Of a stretch of 64,000 nt of DNA, positions 8,473 through 19,012 are shown in pieces. The notes under the pieces were generated by a model. The model did not search any database, was not told the DNA's origin, and saw only the letters and a list, made by a program, of their open reading frames with translations. The stretch is from Halopolyspora algeriensis (lineage in GTDB: Bacteria; Actinomycetota; Actinomycetes; Mycobacteriales; Pseudonocardiaceae). The number at the start of each line of letters is the position of its first letter. Position 1 is the stretch's first letter. Both the position numbers and the translations under genes were made by a program. The stretch is taken from assembly GCF_003337235.1 (NCBI RefSeq), contig NZ_QPJC01000009.1, positions 114,374 through 178,373 of the forward strand, in the 5' to 3' direction.

Positions 8473-9371
8473 ACGCCGAAGCATTGATCCGAGGTCTTCG
8501 GGCCGAGCTCGACAGTGGCGGGCTGCGAGGCTCCTTCCTCGTGCGCGATCTGCGCTCCGGCTACGAGATCGGCATCGATCCGGACGTGCCGTACCCGATC
8601 GCCTCACTGATCAAGGTCCCCCTCGCCGCCGCCACACTCGAACGCATTCACCGTGGCGACATCGACGGCTCCACCACGGTGGCAGTGCAGCCCGGCCGCA
8701 TCACCACCCCAGGCCCGACCGGCTTGAGCCGATTCCGTCACGAAGCCCACGTGGCCATCGACGATCTGCTGTATCTGAGCACCTCGATCAGTGACGGAGC
8801 AGCGGCCGACGCCCTGTTCGACATCACCTCACCCGCCGAGGTCACACGACTGATGCACCAGTGGGATCTGCACGGGATCACGGCGCGTCACAGGATACGC
8901 GACCTCACCGAAACCCCGGCGGAACGCTTCGGGGCCACCGAGGTGCCCCTCGCCCACTCGCTGGCCATCACCGCCGGCACCACCGGGCGCGGACACCCGC
9001 TGGCCCAGCTCGACATCACCCGCGCCAACTCCGGTTCGGCACGAGCCTTCATCGACCTGCTGCAGGCACTGTGGACGCCCTCCCCGATCCATCGCAGCAT
9101 CGGTGCACGCGTCCGCGAACTCATGGCCAACAACCTGCTACGACACCGATTGGCGCCGGAATTCGGCTCCGATGCGTCGACGTGGTCGTCGAAGACCGGA
9201 ACCCTGCTCAACCTGCGGCACGAGGTCGGCGTCGTCGAACATGCCGACGGGCAAACCTTCGGCATCGCCGCACTCACCGAGTCCCAGGTGGCTGCGGCCA
9301 CCCAACCCGAAGCCGACACACTCATGGGCTGGGTGGCGCGAACCCTCCGCGACCACCTGCGACACAGCTGA
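8469..9371 (+). CDS. Beta-lactamase-fold regulatory protein (blaB-like)
   Basis: About 300 residues of the serine beta-lactamase superfamily with SLIK (Ser46, Lys49), SDG (ISDGAAAD) and SKTGT near the C-terminus, but no clear Glu166 element and no signal peptide. It is therefore probably cytosolic and a penicillin sensor rather than an exported lactamase. The GTG start overlaps the LysR stop (GTGA), so the two are translationally coupled. In Streptomyces cacaoi the equivalent BlaB acts with BlaA in induction. Weak lactamase activity cannot be excluded. Confidence 0.85.
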   Translation: MNAEALIRGLRAELDSGGLRGSFLVRDLRSGYEIGIDPDVPYPIASLIKVPLAAATLERIHRGDIDGSTTVAVQPGRITTPGPTGLSRFRHEAHVAIDDLLYLSTSISDGAAADALFDITSPAEVTRLMHQWDLHGITARHRIRDLTETPAERFGATEVPLAHSLAITAGTTGRGHPLAQLDITRANSGSARAFIDLLQALWTPSPIHRSIGARVRELMANNLLRHRLAPEFGSDASTWSSKTGTLLNLRHEVGVVEHADGQTFGIAALTESQVAAATQPEADTLMGWVARTLRDHLRHS

Positions 9372-9626
9372 CCCGGACGAAGGACGTGCTCCCCGGAAAC
9401 CCGCGGCCGGGGCTTCGATCACTACGACGTGCAGCTGTGGGTGCCTGGGTCGGCTCGGTGCCACCGGCGACACCCACCGGTCCTCCTCGAGCAGGAGCGA
9501 ATCACCCGAGTCGGCCGGTACTGCCTTCAGGGTGTTGACACTGTCATGACACCTGCGAACCATGCACAGTTCAACAGTGATCAGCAGGATGGTTCGACAG
9601 TACTGTCACTCAAGAGAGGAAAAGGC

Positions 9627-10475
9627 ATGCTGCACCGCTTTGCGGTCGTTGCCGCAAGTGCGCTGCTGGCCCTGGTAGCTGCCACACCGGTCGCTTCCGC
9701 CGGCACCGCCCCCCAGACCAAGGCCATGAACATCGCCCATCGAGGCGCTTCGGCCTACGCACCGGAAAACACGCTGGCTGCGGTCCGACTGGGCGTCGAG
9801 ATGAAAAGCGACCTCGTCGAGATCGACGTCCAGCAAACCAAGGACAACCGACTGGTCGTGATCCACGATACGACCCTGGCCCGTACCACCGACGTCGAGC
9901 AGAAGTACCCCGATCGTGCGCCGTGGCGGGTGGCCGACTTCACCCTCGCGGAGATCCGCAGCCTGGACGCCGGTTCGTGGAAGGACCCGAAGTACGCCGA
10001 GGAGCGTGTCCCGACTCTGGCGGAGGTGCTGGACCTGCTCGAGCACACCCGGGCCGGACTGCTCCTCGAAGTGAAATCACCCGACCTGTACCCGGGTATC
10101 GGGCAGCGAATCGCCGACGAGCTGCAGCAGCGGCCGCACTGGGTCCGGCCCGATCCGACCGGACGGCATCTGGTGGTGCAAAGCTTCGACTGGGGCTTCA
10201 TCCGCCACTTCCACGAGCTGCTTCCGCAGGTCGAGGTCGGTGTCCTCGGTGCCCCGAGCACCGATCGGCTCGCCGAGGTGGCCACCTATTCCGATCAGGT
10301 CAACCCGCACCACTCCGAGGCGAGTTCGGAATACATCGCCGAGGTGCACGCGCACGGCATGACGATCAGTCCGTACACGGTCGACGATCCGGACCGGATG
10401 CGCACGCTGCTCGATCGCGGTGTCGACGGAATCATCAGCAACCGCCCGGACGTGCTCTACGACGTGATGCATTGA
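9627..10475 (+). CDS. Secreted glycerophosphodiester phosphodiesterase
   Basis: Cleaves glycerophosphodiesters to glycerol-3-phosphate plus an alcohol, in the envelope or outside. ATG 9627 has GAGAGGAAAAGG upstream and opens a 25-residue signal peptide ending near VASAGTA. GDPD catalytic elements: HRGASAYAPENT (first His), EIDVQ (metal Glu/Asp) and VIHD (second His). About 282 residues, normal size. It stands alone. The upstream 9372-9626 stretch carries a possible -35/-10 near 9535-9560 but no gene. Confidence 0.92.
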   Translation: MLHRFAVVAASALLALVAATPVASAGTAPQTKAMNIAHRGASAYAPENTLAAVRLGVEMKSDLVEIDVQQTKDNRLVVIHDTTLARTTDVEQKYPDRAPWRVADFTLAEIRSLDAGSWKDPKYAEERVPTLAEVLDLLEHTRAGLLLEVKSPDLYPGIGQRIADELQQRPHWVRPDPTGRHLVVQSFDWGFIRHFHELLPQVEVGVLGAPSTDRLAEVATYSDQVNPHHSEASSEYIAEVHAHGMTISPYTVDDPDRMRTLLDRGVDGIISNRPDVLYDVMH

Positions 10476-10491
10476 GTTCGCTCCCACCGCG

Positions 10492-10508
10492 ACCGGTGCG
10501 GCACCGGT
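10492..10508. terminator. Hairpin after the phosphodiesterase gene
   Basis: ACCGGTGC, one base, GCACCGGT: an eight-base perfect inverted repeat 17 bases after the stop. It has no T-run and a tight loop, so it is only a candidate terminator. Confidence 0.35.
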
Positions 10509-10763
10509 AACGGGCGGGGTGGCCACGGTGCTCAGCGGAGGGAGCAACTGCGCCCTTTCCGACCCCGTACCGCTGCCGGATCAGTGCCGTCGGGTCGAGC
10601 ACGGCTCAGATTGGGGAGGTATGCGCGCCCTGACAGGGCGCGGTTTTTCGACGCGGTGCCGACAAGGGCCGCGACCGCCGTGAACTGCCGAATGACGAGG
10701 GACCCGAAACGAATCCCGTGTCAACTCTTGAGCGAATCCAGAAAGTCGGCCACACTGCAACGC

Positions 10764-13449
<2,686 letters not shown>

Positions 13450-13460
13450 TCCCGACGTGG

Positions 13461-13540
13461 GGCTCACCCGGTCAGGGGTGAGCCACACGTCCTCAGCCCG
13501 GAGAGGCGCACACGACCCCGCCCGCATGGGCGGGGTCGTG
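13461..13540 (+). terminator. Double hairpin terminator after katG
   Basis: Two stem-loops within 90 bases of the katG stop. The first has a 9-base stem (13461-13469 with 13476-13484). The second has a perfect 13-base stem (13511-13523 with 13528-13540) and a 4-base loop GCAT. No T-run follows, as is common for actinomycete terminators. The remainder of 13450-13754 has no gene. Confidence 0.7.
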
Positions 13541-13754
13541 TCATCGGTACGCCCGGCACGAGCAGTCCCTGGAACACGACTGCCGTACAGCACGTCCGCC
13601 GCACCGTGGGGTTCTCCTCGCGCCGGGACAGCCGCAAACCGCGGCCCGCACCAGCGCCGACCGGCGCCGGAGGGCTTACGGTGCGTCCTGACCCGGTTTT
13701 GCTGCCGGCCCGCCACCGCCCGGGAACGCGCGGGTCCCTCGAGGAAAGGCCCGT

Positions 13755-14384
13755 ATGACGACCGAACCGCCGTTGCTGCTGGCGTTGGACTTCGTCGGCA
13801 CGTTCGCGTTCGCGCTCAACGGCGCGCTGACCGCGGTGCGTGCCGCCCGGCTCGACATCGTCGGCGTCGTCGCTCTCGGCATGATCACCGCGCTGGGTGG
13901 CGGCATCCTGCGCGACGTGCTCATCGACTCGGTCCCTCCCGCCACCTTCCGCGACTGGCGGTATCTGGCCCTGGCCCTCGGCGGCGGGCTGCTCGCCTTC
14001 GCCCTGAGCCAATGGCTGGACCGACTGGAGATGCCGATCAACGTGCTCGATGCCATCGGCTTGAGCACGTTCGCCGTCATCGGCGCGAGCAAAGCAATCG
14101 GGGCCGGCCTGGGCATCGGGCCCGCGATCATTTTGGGCGCGATCACCGGGGTGGGCGGCGGCACGATCCGCGACACCCTGGTCCGGCGGATCCCGTCGGT
14201 GCTGCAAAGCGACCTCTACGCGATCCCCGCCCTGCTCGGCGCGGCGGTCACGGTCGGCACCATCCACGCCGACGTCTACGGATTACCGGCCGCGCTGGCG
14301 GCGGTCGCCACCTGCTTCACCGTGCGAATGATCGGAGTCCACTTCGGCCTGCAGGCTCCCGCACCGCCCGGCCGCCACGACTGA
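13755..14384 (+). CDS. TRIC/UPF0126-type membrane channel protein
   Basis: About 209 residues, six or seven hydrophobic helices in two repeated halves. Each half has the glycine-rich family motif (GMITALGGGILRDVL near residue 45 and GAITGVGGGTIRDTLVRR near 130). The family forms trimeric, mainly potassium-permeable cation channels. ATG 13755 has GAGGAAAGG at a good distance. Monocistronic as far as seen. Confidence 0.9.
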   Translation: MTTEPPLLLALDFVGTFAFALNGALTAVRAARLDIVGVVALGMITALGGGILRDVLIDSVPPATFRDWRYLALALGGGLLAFALSQWLDRLEMPINVLDAIGLSTFAVIGASKAIGAGLGIGPAIILGAITGVGGGTIRDTLVRRIPSVLQSDLYAIPALLGAAVTVGTIHADVYGLPAALAAVATCFTVRMIGVHFGLQAPAPPGRHD

Positions 14385-14687
14385 ACTCCAACAGGGTCCG
14401 CGGATCTCGCAGCCTGCTCACGCCCTGTTTCCGAAGGACGTGGCGGAAGAGTGCCGGCGACCTGGGTGCTGTCCTGACGGTTCTGCTGCAAGGCACCACC
14501 CGTCGCCACCGCCGAGCAGCCGTGGGCCGACCTCCACCTCGACATCGACGTACAGCTCATCCGCTGACCCACGCCACCACCGCAAGTGGCTGGAACAGGC
14601 CGCTCGCCGGAAGCCGGCCGGAGCAAGGACGAGGCTCACTCGGCCGCTGCCAGGACGGATCATCAGCGGGCAGGTACCTTGAGGCCG
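14385..14687. other. Gap without a recognisable gene
   Basis: About 300 bases. Reading frames are Arg/Ser/Pro-rich with no family signature. A promoter for the 14688 gene should lie at its right end (CAGGTACCTTGA is a weak candidate). Confidence 0.35.
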
Positions 14688-15158
14688 ATGGCAGCAGACA
14701 ACGTGACCCGACTCCCGTCGATTCAGCAGGAGCAGCAGCCGGAGACCGGCTCCGGCCGCGCACCCCAGGAGGACGTGGACTCCTACGTCGACCGCGTCTC
14801 CGAGGCGATCCTGGCGTGTCGGCAACGCGGCCGTCACCTCTGGCCCGCGCTACGGGTGCACGATCAACCGTTCACCGCCATCGACGAGCACGGTCTGTTC
14901 GTGCGGCGGCTCGTCTGCACCTGCTGCGCTCTGGCGGTCCGCGTGGAACGCTGGGAAGCAACGGGACGCGGCCGGCGCGCCCGACTCCAGCTGGTCGCGA
15001 CCCATCTGGAATACATCACCGGCCCCGGCGGGGAAACCTACCTCGCTCCCACCGGGGTGGGCCGCATGACACCCCGGCAGATCGCGGACTCGGTCGCCTC
15101 GAAAGCCATGCAGGGCCAAAGCCTCGCAGCGCTGCGCAAAACCCTGCCCCGCACGTAG
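14688..15158 (+). CDS. Hypothetical protein with a decayed paralogue in this window
   Basis: About 156 residues. The N-terminus is polar and Glu/Gln-rich (QQEQQPETGSGRAPQEDV), and the middle has two cysteines in VCTCCALAVRVERWE. The C-terminus ends in a helical stretch (MQGQSLAALRKTLPRT). I do not recognise the family and see no membrane segment. A rearranged partial copy lies at about 27700-27906, showing the sequence has been duplicated locally. Function unknown. Confidence 0.6.
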   Translation: MAADNVTRLPSIQQEQQPETGSGRAPQEDVDSYVDRVSEAILACRQRGRHLWPALRVHDQPFTAIDEHGLFVRRLVCTCCALAVRVERWEATGRGRRARLQLVATHLEYITGPGGETYLAPTGVGRMTPRQIADSVASKAMQGQSLAALRKTLPRT

Positions 15159-15282
15159 ACCCGGTACGTTCGAAACCGACCCCAGACGCGAGGGAACGCG
15201 TTTCCACAGTGGAGTCCCGGGGTCGGTCATCGGCCCGACCGGTGCTCCGTATGACGACGAGACCGAGTCGGCGGGCACGGTC

Positions 15283-16281
15283 TCAAGCCTGATCCTCGGG
15301 AATCAGCCGCGCCAGCCGGCGGTAGGAGTCGAGCAGGGCGTCCTCGTCATGACCGCTGGTGGTGACCAGCACCTCATCGGCCCCGGTGTCGTCCACAAGC
15401 GACTGCAACGCGTCGGCGACCTCGTCGCCGGTGCCGTACACGTGGCCTCGCATCGCCCGATCGAACTGCTCCTGCTCCCAGCGGCTCATCTGCCGGGCGA
15501 GGATCTCCTCGGCCGGCTCCAGGGGCGGGAAGGCACCGTGCACGCGCGAGTACGCGGTCGACCACGCTTCCGGCACCAGCAGCCGACGGGCTTGCTCGGT
15601 GGTTGCGGCGACCGCGACGGACCGGGAGAGCACCACGTAGGGCTGCGCCGACCACGGCGACGGGCGGAACTGCTGCCGGTAGCGCTCGATCGAGCGCTGC
15701 AGAGCCTCCTCGCCGCGCACGGCGGCGATCACCAGCGGCAGCCCCGCCTGTGCCGCGTGCTCGGCGCCCGCCCCGGTGGCCAGCACGAACACCGGGATCC
15801 GCAGACCCTCCGACGGCATCGCGCGCACCTGCGGGTCCCGGTCGCCCACGAAGTAGCCGAGCAGGTCGGCGAGCTGCGTTCCGAAGTGCTCCGCGGATTC
15901 CCGGCCGTGCCCCAGAGCTCGGCGCACCGCCGCGGTGAACCCGAGCGATCGGCCCAGCCCCATGTCGATCCGGCCCGGATACAGCGATGCGAGCACGCCG
16001 AACTGCTCGGCCACCACGAGCGGCTGGTGGTTGGGCAGCATCACCCCACCCGTGCCCACCCGGATGCGCGAGGTCGCCGATGCCACCGCCGCGGCCAGCA
16101 CAGTCGGAGCCGAAGCGGCCACCCCCGGAACCCCGTGGTGCTCGGCCACCCAGAACCGGTGGTAGCCGAGCGCCTCGGCTTCCACGGCGAATCGGACGGT
16201 GCGGCACAGCGACTCCGAGGGGCTTCGCCCGCTGCGGACGAGCGAACGATCCAGGACGGAAAAGCGCAATGGTGCGGTCAC
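15283..16281 (-). CDS. LLM-class flavin-dependent oxidoreductase (MsnO8-like)
   Basis: Bacterial-luciferase-like TIM-barrel protein of 332 residues, probably using FMN or F420. Family elements: RFWVAEHHGVPGVAASAP near residue 42, the IRVGTGGVMLPNHQPLVVAEQF block, and PGRIDMGLGRS near 101. The start is GTG 16281, with no strong ribosome-binding site. Substrate unknown. A recombinase HTH fragment is immediately beyond its start. Confidence 0.88.
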   Translation of the reverse strand: MTAPLRFSVLDRSLVRSGRSPSESLCRTVRFAVEAEALGYHRFWVAEHHGVPGVAASAPTVLAAAVASATSRIRVGTGGVMLPNHQPLVVAEQFGVLASLYPGRIDMGLGRSLGFTAAVRRALGHGRESAEHFGTQLADLLGYFVGDRDPQVRAMPSEGLRIPVFVLATGAGAEHAAQAGLPLVIAAVRGEEALQRSIERYRQQFRPSPWSAQPYVVLSRSVAVAATTEQARRLLVPEAWSTAYSRVHGAFPPLEPAEEILARQMSRWEQEQFDRAMRGHVYGTGDEVADALQSLVDDTGADEVLVTTSGHDEDALLDSYRRLARLIPEDQA

Positions 16282-16348
16282 ACCGGCGCCAACACCGGCG
16301 CAAGCCGCACGGATTCCCGATCGGTGCCGAGTCGCTCAACCGTCGGCG

Positions 16349-16411
16349 GTGACAGCATCACCGACCTCACCGAGCTGTTCGCCGCGTCCCGGCCGACCGT
16401 CTACCGCACCC
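16349..16411 (+). pseudogene. Serine recombinase C-terminal HTH remnant
   Basis: DSITDLTELFAASRPTVYRT matches the C-terminal helix-turn-helix of Hin/resolvase recombinases (SIxEIAxLxxVSRxTVYRxL). No catalytic domain precedes it; the frame runs antisense into the LLM gene. A short relic, judged by eye. Confidence 0.4.
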
Positions 16412-16498
16412 TGCAACCAGCCTCGACATCGGATCTGCATGTGATTGGGCGGCACCGGGTATCCCCGGTACAAGGCCGAGGGGGAGGGAGGTGCGGTG

Positions 16499-16915
16499 AT
16501 GACCACCGTGCGCGAGCTGATGTCGCAACATCCGGAGTGTGCCCAGGGCCAGGACACCCTGGTCACGGTCGCGGCGAAGATGCGCGACGTCGGTGTGGGC
16601 TCCGTACCGATCTGCGATGAGGACCAGCGGGCCATTGGCATCCTGACCGACCGCGACATCGTGGTGGGCTGTGTGGCCGACGGCGGTGCCCCCGAGCAAA
16701 CGCGAGTGCAGGATGTCATTCACTCCGAGCCGGTGTGCGTGGGGGCCAGCCACCCCGCGGACGAAGCGCTGACCCTGATGTCGCGCCACCGGATACGCAG
16801 AATCCCGGTGCTCGACCGAGATCAGCGCGTGATCGGAGTGATCGCCCAAGCCGACATCGCGCGGGAACAGCCGGAAACCCAGACGGGCAGCGTCGTCAGC
16901 GACATCTCCCGCTGA
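16499..16915 (+). CDS. Tandem CBS-domain protein
   Basis: About 138 residues made of two CBS motifs: residues 1-60 (VRELMSQHPE ... AIGILTDRDI) and 70-125 (VQDVIHSEP ... RVIGVIAQADI). Such stand-alone pairs bind adenine nucleotides and act as regulatory modules. ATG 16499 has a strong GGGAGG upstream. The partner is not evident; no transporter or enzyme is fused or coupled to it. Confidence 0.88.
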   Translation: MTTVRELMSQHPECAQGQDTLVTVAAKMRDVGVGSVPICDEDQRAIGILTDRDIVVGCVADGGAPEQTRVQDVIHSEPVCVGASHPADEALTLMSRHRIRRIPVLDRDQRVIGVIAQADIAREQPETQTGSVVSDISR

Positions 16916-17176
16916 CCACAAACGCGAGGTGGATGCCCACACCCGGGATCTGTCGATGCTGCCCGAGGCCAAGCGCCGACGATGGGCCAGGATCGGGCGC
17001 CACATCGGCAGCGGCCGTACTCTGCAGGCGGCGCGCGGCGCCACAGCAAAACGACGACTGCCTGGATGGGGTTGTCCGGAAGAGCACAGGCGGCGCGTGG
17101 ACTCACCTCCACGGGCATTTTGGCGAGTCAACGCGTCACCTTGACGCTTCACCTCCAAAGCATCATGATGGTATAC

Positions 17177-17437
17177 ATGCGGACCACCTTGACGATCGAC
17201 GAGGATGTCGCTCAACTGATCGAGGACACCGTGCATCGTGACCGGCGGCCGATGAAGCAGGTCATCAACGACGCACTGCGGCGTGCACTGAGCCCGCAAC
17301 CCGAGCGGCAGGAGCCGTACCACCTCACTCCGCACGACTCGGCAGTACGGCCCGGGTTCGACCCTGCCGGGTTCAATCGCCTGACCGACGAACTCGACGA
17401 CGAGGCGATCCTCCACATCGCGCAGCAACCATCATGA
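17177..17437 (+). CDS. vapB: VapB-type antitoxin
   Basis: About 86 residues. The N-terminal MRTTLTIDEDVAQLIE is a classic ribbon-helix-helix, followed by KQVINDALRRAL and an acidic toxin-binding tail. Overlaps the VapC start by four bases (ATGA). An alternative ATG lies at 17165. The start region contains GTATAC within an imperfect palindrome (about 17160-17180), the likely autoregulatory operator bound by VapBC. Confidence 0.9.
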   Translation: MRTTLTIDEDVAQLIEDTVHRDRRPMKQVINDALRRALSPQPERQEPYHLTPHDSAVRPGFDPAGFNRLTDELDDEAILHIAQQPS

Positions 17438-17862
17438 TCATTCCCGATGTCAACCTCCTGCTCTACGCCGTCATCTCCGGATTCCCCCACCACGATCGCG
17501 CACGCGCATGGTGGGAGCGCACCGTCAACAGCCCCACCCGCATCGGCCTGACCCAACCAGCCGTGTTCGGCTTCCTGCGCATCGCCACCAACGCCCGCAT
17601 CCTGCAATCCCCATTGGCCATCACGGACGCGACCGGCTACGTCAACGACTGGCTCGCCCAGCCCAACATCGACCTACTCACCCCCGGGCCGAATCACCTG
17701 CAGACCGCACTCGACCTTCTCGAGAAAGCAGGAACAGCCGGAAACCTCACCACAGACGCGCAACTGGCCGCCTACGCCCTCGAAAACAACGGCGAAATGC
17801 ACTCCAACGACACCGACTTCGCCCGCTTTCCCGACATAACCTGGATCAACCCACTCAAATAG
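17434..17862 (+). CDS. vapC: VapC-type PIN-domain ribonuclease toxin
   Basis: About 142 residues. The PIN fold is indicated by IPDVNLLLYAV (first catalytic Asp), the TTDAQLAAYALEN block and SNDTDFARFPDI (C-terminal acidic residues). The family cleaves tRNA or rRNA. ATGA overlap with VapB. All expected acidic positions appear present, so this pair looks intact, unlike most other toxin genes in the window. Confidence 0.9.
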   Translation: MIIPDVNLLLYAVISGFPHHDRARAWWERTVNSPTRIGLTQPAVFGFLRIATNARILQSPLAITDATGYVNDWLAQPNIDLLTPGPNHLQTALDLLEKAGTAGNLTTDAQLAAYALENNGEMHSNDTDFARFPDITWINPLK

Positions 17863-17965
17863 GTCTTGTACTCCTGGGCATGTGGACTCCGTCTGATCTG
17901 CCTCGGGTTGTCCGGAGTTGGGTTGCTGGATGATTGATCACCTAGCAACCTTCACGGAGGACAGC

Positions 17966-18140
17966 GTGCCCAGACGGTATCCACCTGAGTTCCGACGCAA
18001 AGTGCTCGACCTCGTTGCTGCGGGCAGGCCTGTCGCACAGGTCGCGGCGAATCTCGATATCAGTGATCAAACAATCTACAACTGGCGGCGTCAGCACCTG
18101 ATCGACACCGGCCAGATCGACGGCCAGCGCCCCAGCCCAG
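17966..18140 (+). pseudogene. IS3 orfA, truncated
   Basis: GTG 17966 with CACGGAGG upstream. It encodes RRYPPEFRRKVLDLVAAGRP and an HTH (VAANLDISDQTIYNWRRQ) typical of IS3 OrfA. The match ends at about 18140, where the sequence becomes the antisense IS30 fragment. Confidence 0.7.
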
Positions 18141-18388
18141 CCGCAATCGCCCGGAAAGACTCCTTCCGCGCCAAGCCACGGGAGATATCCTCGCGCTCGG
18201 CCAGCGACAACGCACCGGGCGAGCGTGTCCGCGTGGCAGGCACAACGCCGCCGTTGGTGGACACGACATTGTGGACCACTCCGGCCACTCGGCCCAGCGC
18301 CCGCCCGATCTCACTGAGCGACTCGCCCTGCTTCCAGCGCCGCCACACCTCGCGCTTTTGCTCATCGGACAACCCGGGACGACTCACA
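18140..18388 (-). pseudogene. IS30-family transposase N-terminal fragment
   Basis: On the minus strand: GLSDEQKREVWRRWKQGESL and EIGRALGRVAGVVHNV, then LSLAEREDISRGLARKESFR, the two HTH regions of actinobacterial IS30 transposases. There is no DDE domain. It replaces the middle of the IS3 element, so two mobile elements have recombined here. Confidence 0.65.
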
Positions 18389-18535
18389 CCGTCGAGCAGG
18401 TCGAGCTCGCGACCGCCGAATGGGTCGACTGGTTCAGCCACCGCCGACTATACGAGCACTGCGGTGACATCCCCCAGTCGAGCTCGAAGCCGCCTACTAC
18501 GCTCACCAGCAAGCCCAGCCCACCGCTGAGCTGCC
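18388..18535 (+). pseudogene. IS3 orfB C-terminal tail
   Basis: VEQVELATAEWVDWFSHRRL and EHCGDIP match the end of IS3 OrfB. A frameshift follows CGDIP. The same tail sequence recurs in a second degenerate copy near 56.9 kb. Confidence 0.65.
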
Positions 18536-18562
18536 ACACCGATAAGTCTCCGGACACCCGGG

Positions 18563-18889
18563 ACGACTCAGCAAGAACTTCGTCATCTGGTACTCACAGC
18601 AGATGGCGGCGACTTTCGGCGCGAAGGGGGCGCGGCTTCTCTCCGTCTCACCGGGGTCCTTCGACATCGCGATGGGTAGGCTCGAGGAGAAGAGCGGGTC
18701 GGGACAGCTGCTCGACCACGCTACCCTCAAGCGATTCGGCAGCCCGGAGGAAATCGCAGAACTGCTCGCCTTCTGTGCCGGCGACAAGCCTGGATACCTC
18801 GCCGGGCCGGGGTCGACATTCTCTGCGACGGCGGCACCAAGGCCAATTTGGACCTCAAGGGCATGCTCGCGATGGGACGTACCGAATAG
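18563..18889 (+). pseudogene. SDR 3' fragment, truncated and frameshifted
   Basis: The last third of an atypical short-chain dehydrogenase: SKNFVIWYSQQMAATFGAKG, then ARLLSVSPGSFD and RFGSPEEIAELLAFCAGDKP. After GYLAG the frame shifts to ILCDGGTKA and ends with TAG at 18887. The 5' two-thirds, including the NAD(P) site, are gone at the IS3 border. Confidence 0.7.
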
Positions 18890-19012
18890 ATGCCGAGCCC
18901 GGTGCCGCTCGTCCCTCGCCACCGGCAGCAGAAGGAGCCTCGCACCGCGGATCCGGCCGACGGGTGGCCGGGCCCACGGGAGAGTCACCCGAGACGGCGC
19001 GCGAGGATCCCG

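Larger units (their letters stand above)
17900..18565 (+). mobile_element. IS3-family element remnant carrying an IS30 fragment
   Basis: Imperfect terminal inverted repeats: CTCGGGTTGTCCGGAG near 17902-17917 and the reverse complement of CCCGGGTGTCCGGAG near 18549-18563. Between them are the start of an IS3 orfA, an antisense IS30-type fragment, and the tail of an IS3 orfB. Most of orfB, including its DDE core, is missing. The left neighbour is vapC and the right end abuts a truncated SDR gene, so the insertion or a following deletion removed the SDR 5' end. Confidence 0.65.

Noticed and set aside
13461..13540. Post-katG hairpins as a riboswitch
   Set aside because: Two simple perfect stems right after a stop codon with no conserved loop sequence fit terminators.
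15349..16620. 423-codon plus-strand frame across the LLM gene
   Set aside because: Shadow of the oxidoreductase, except for the short recombinase HTH relic near 16349-16411, which I list separately.
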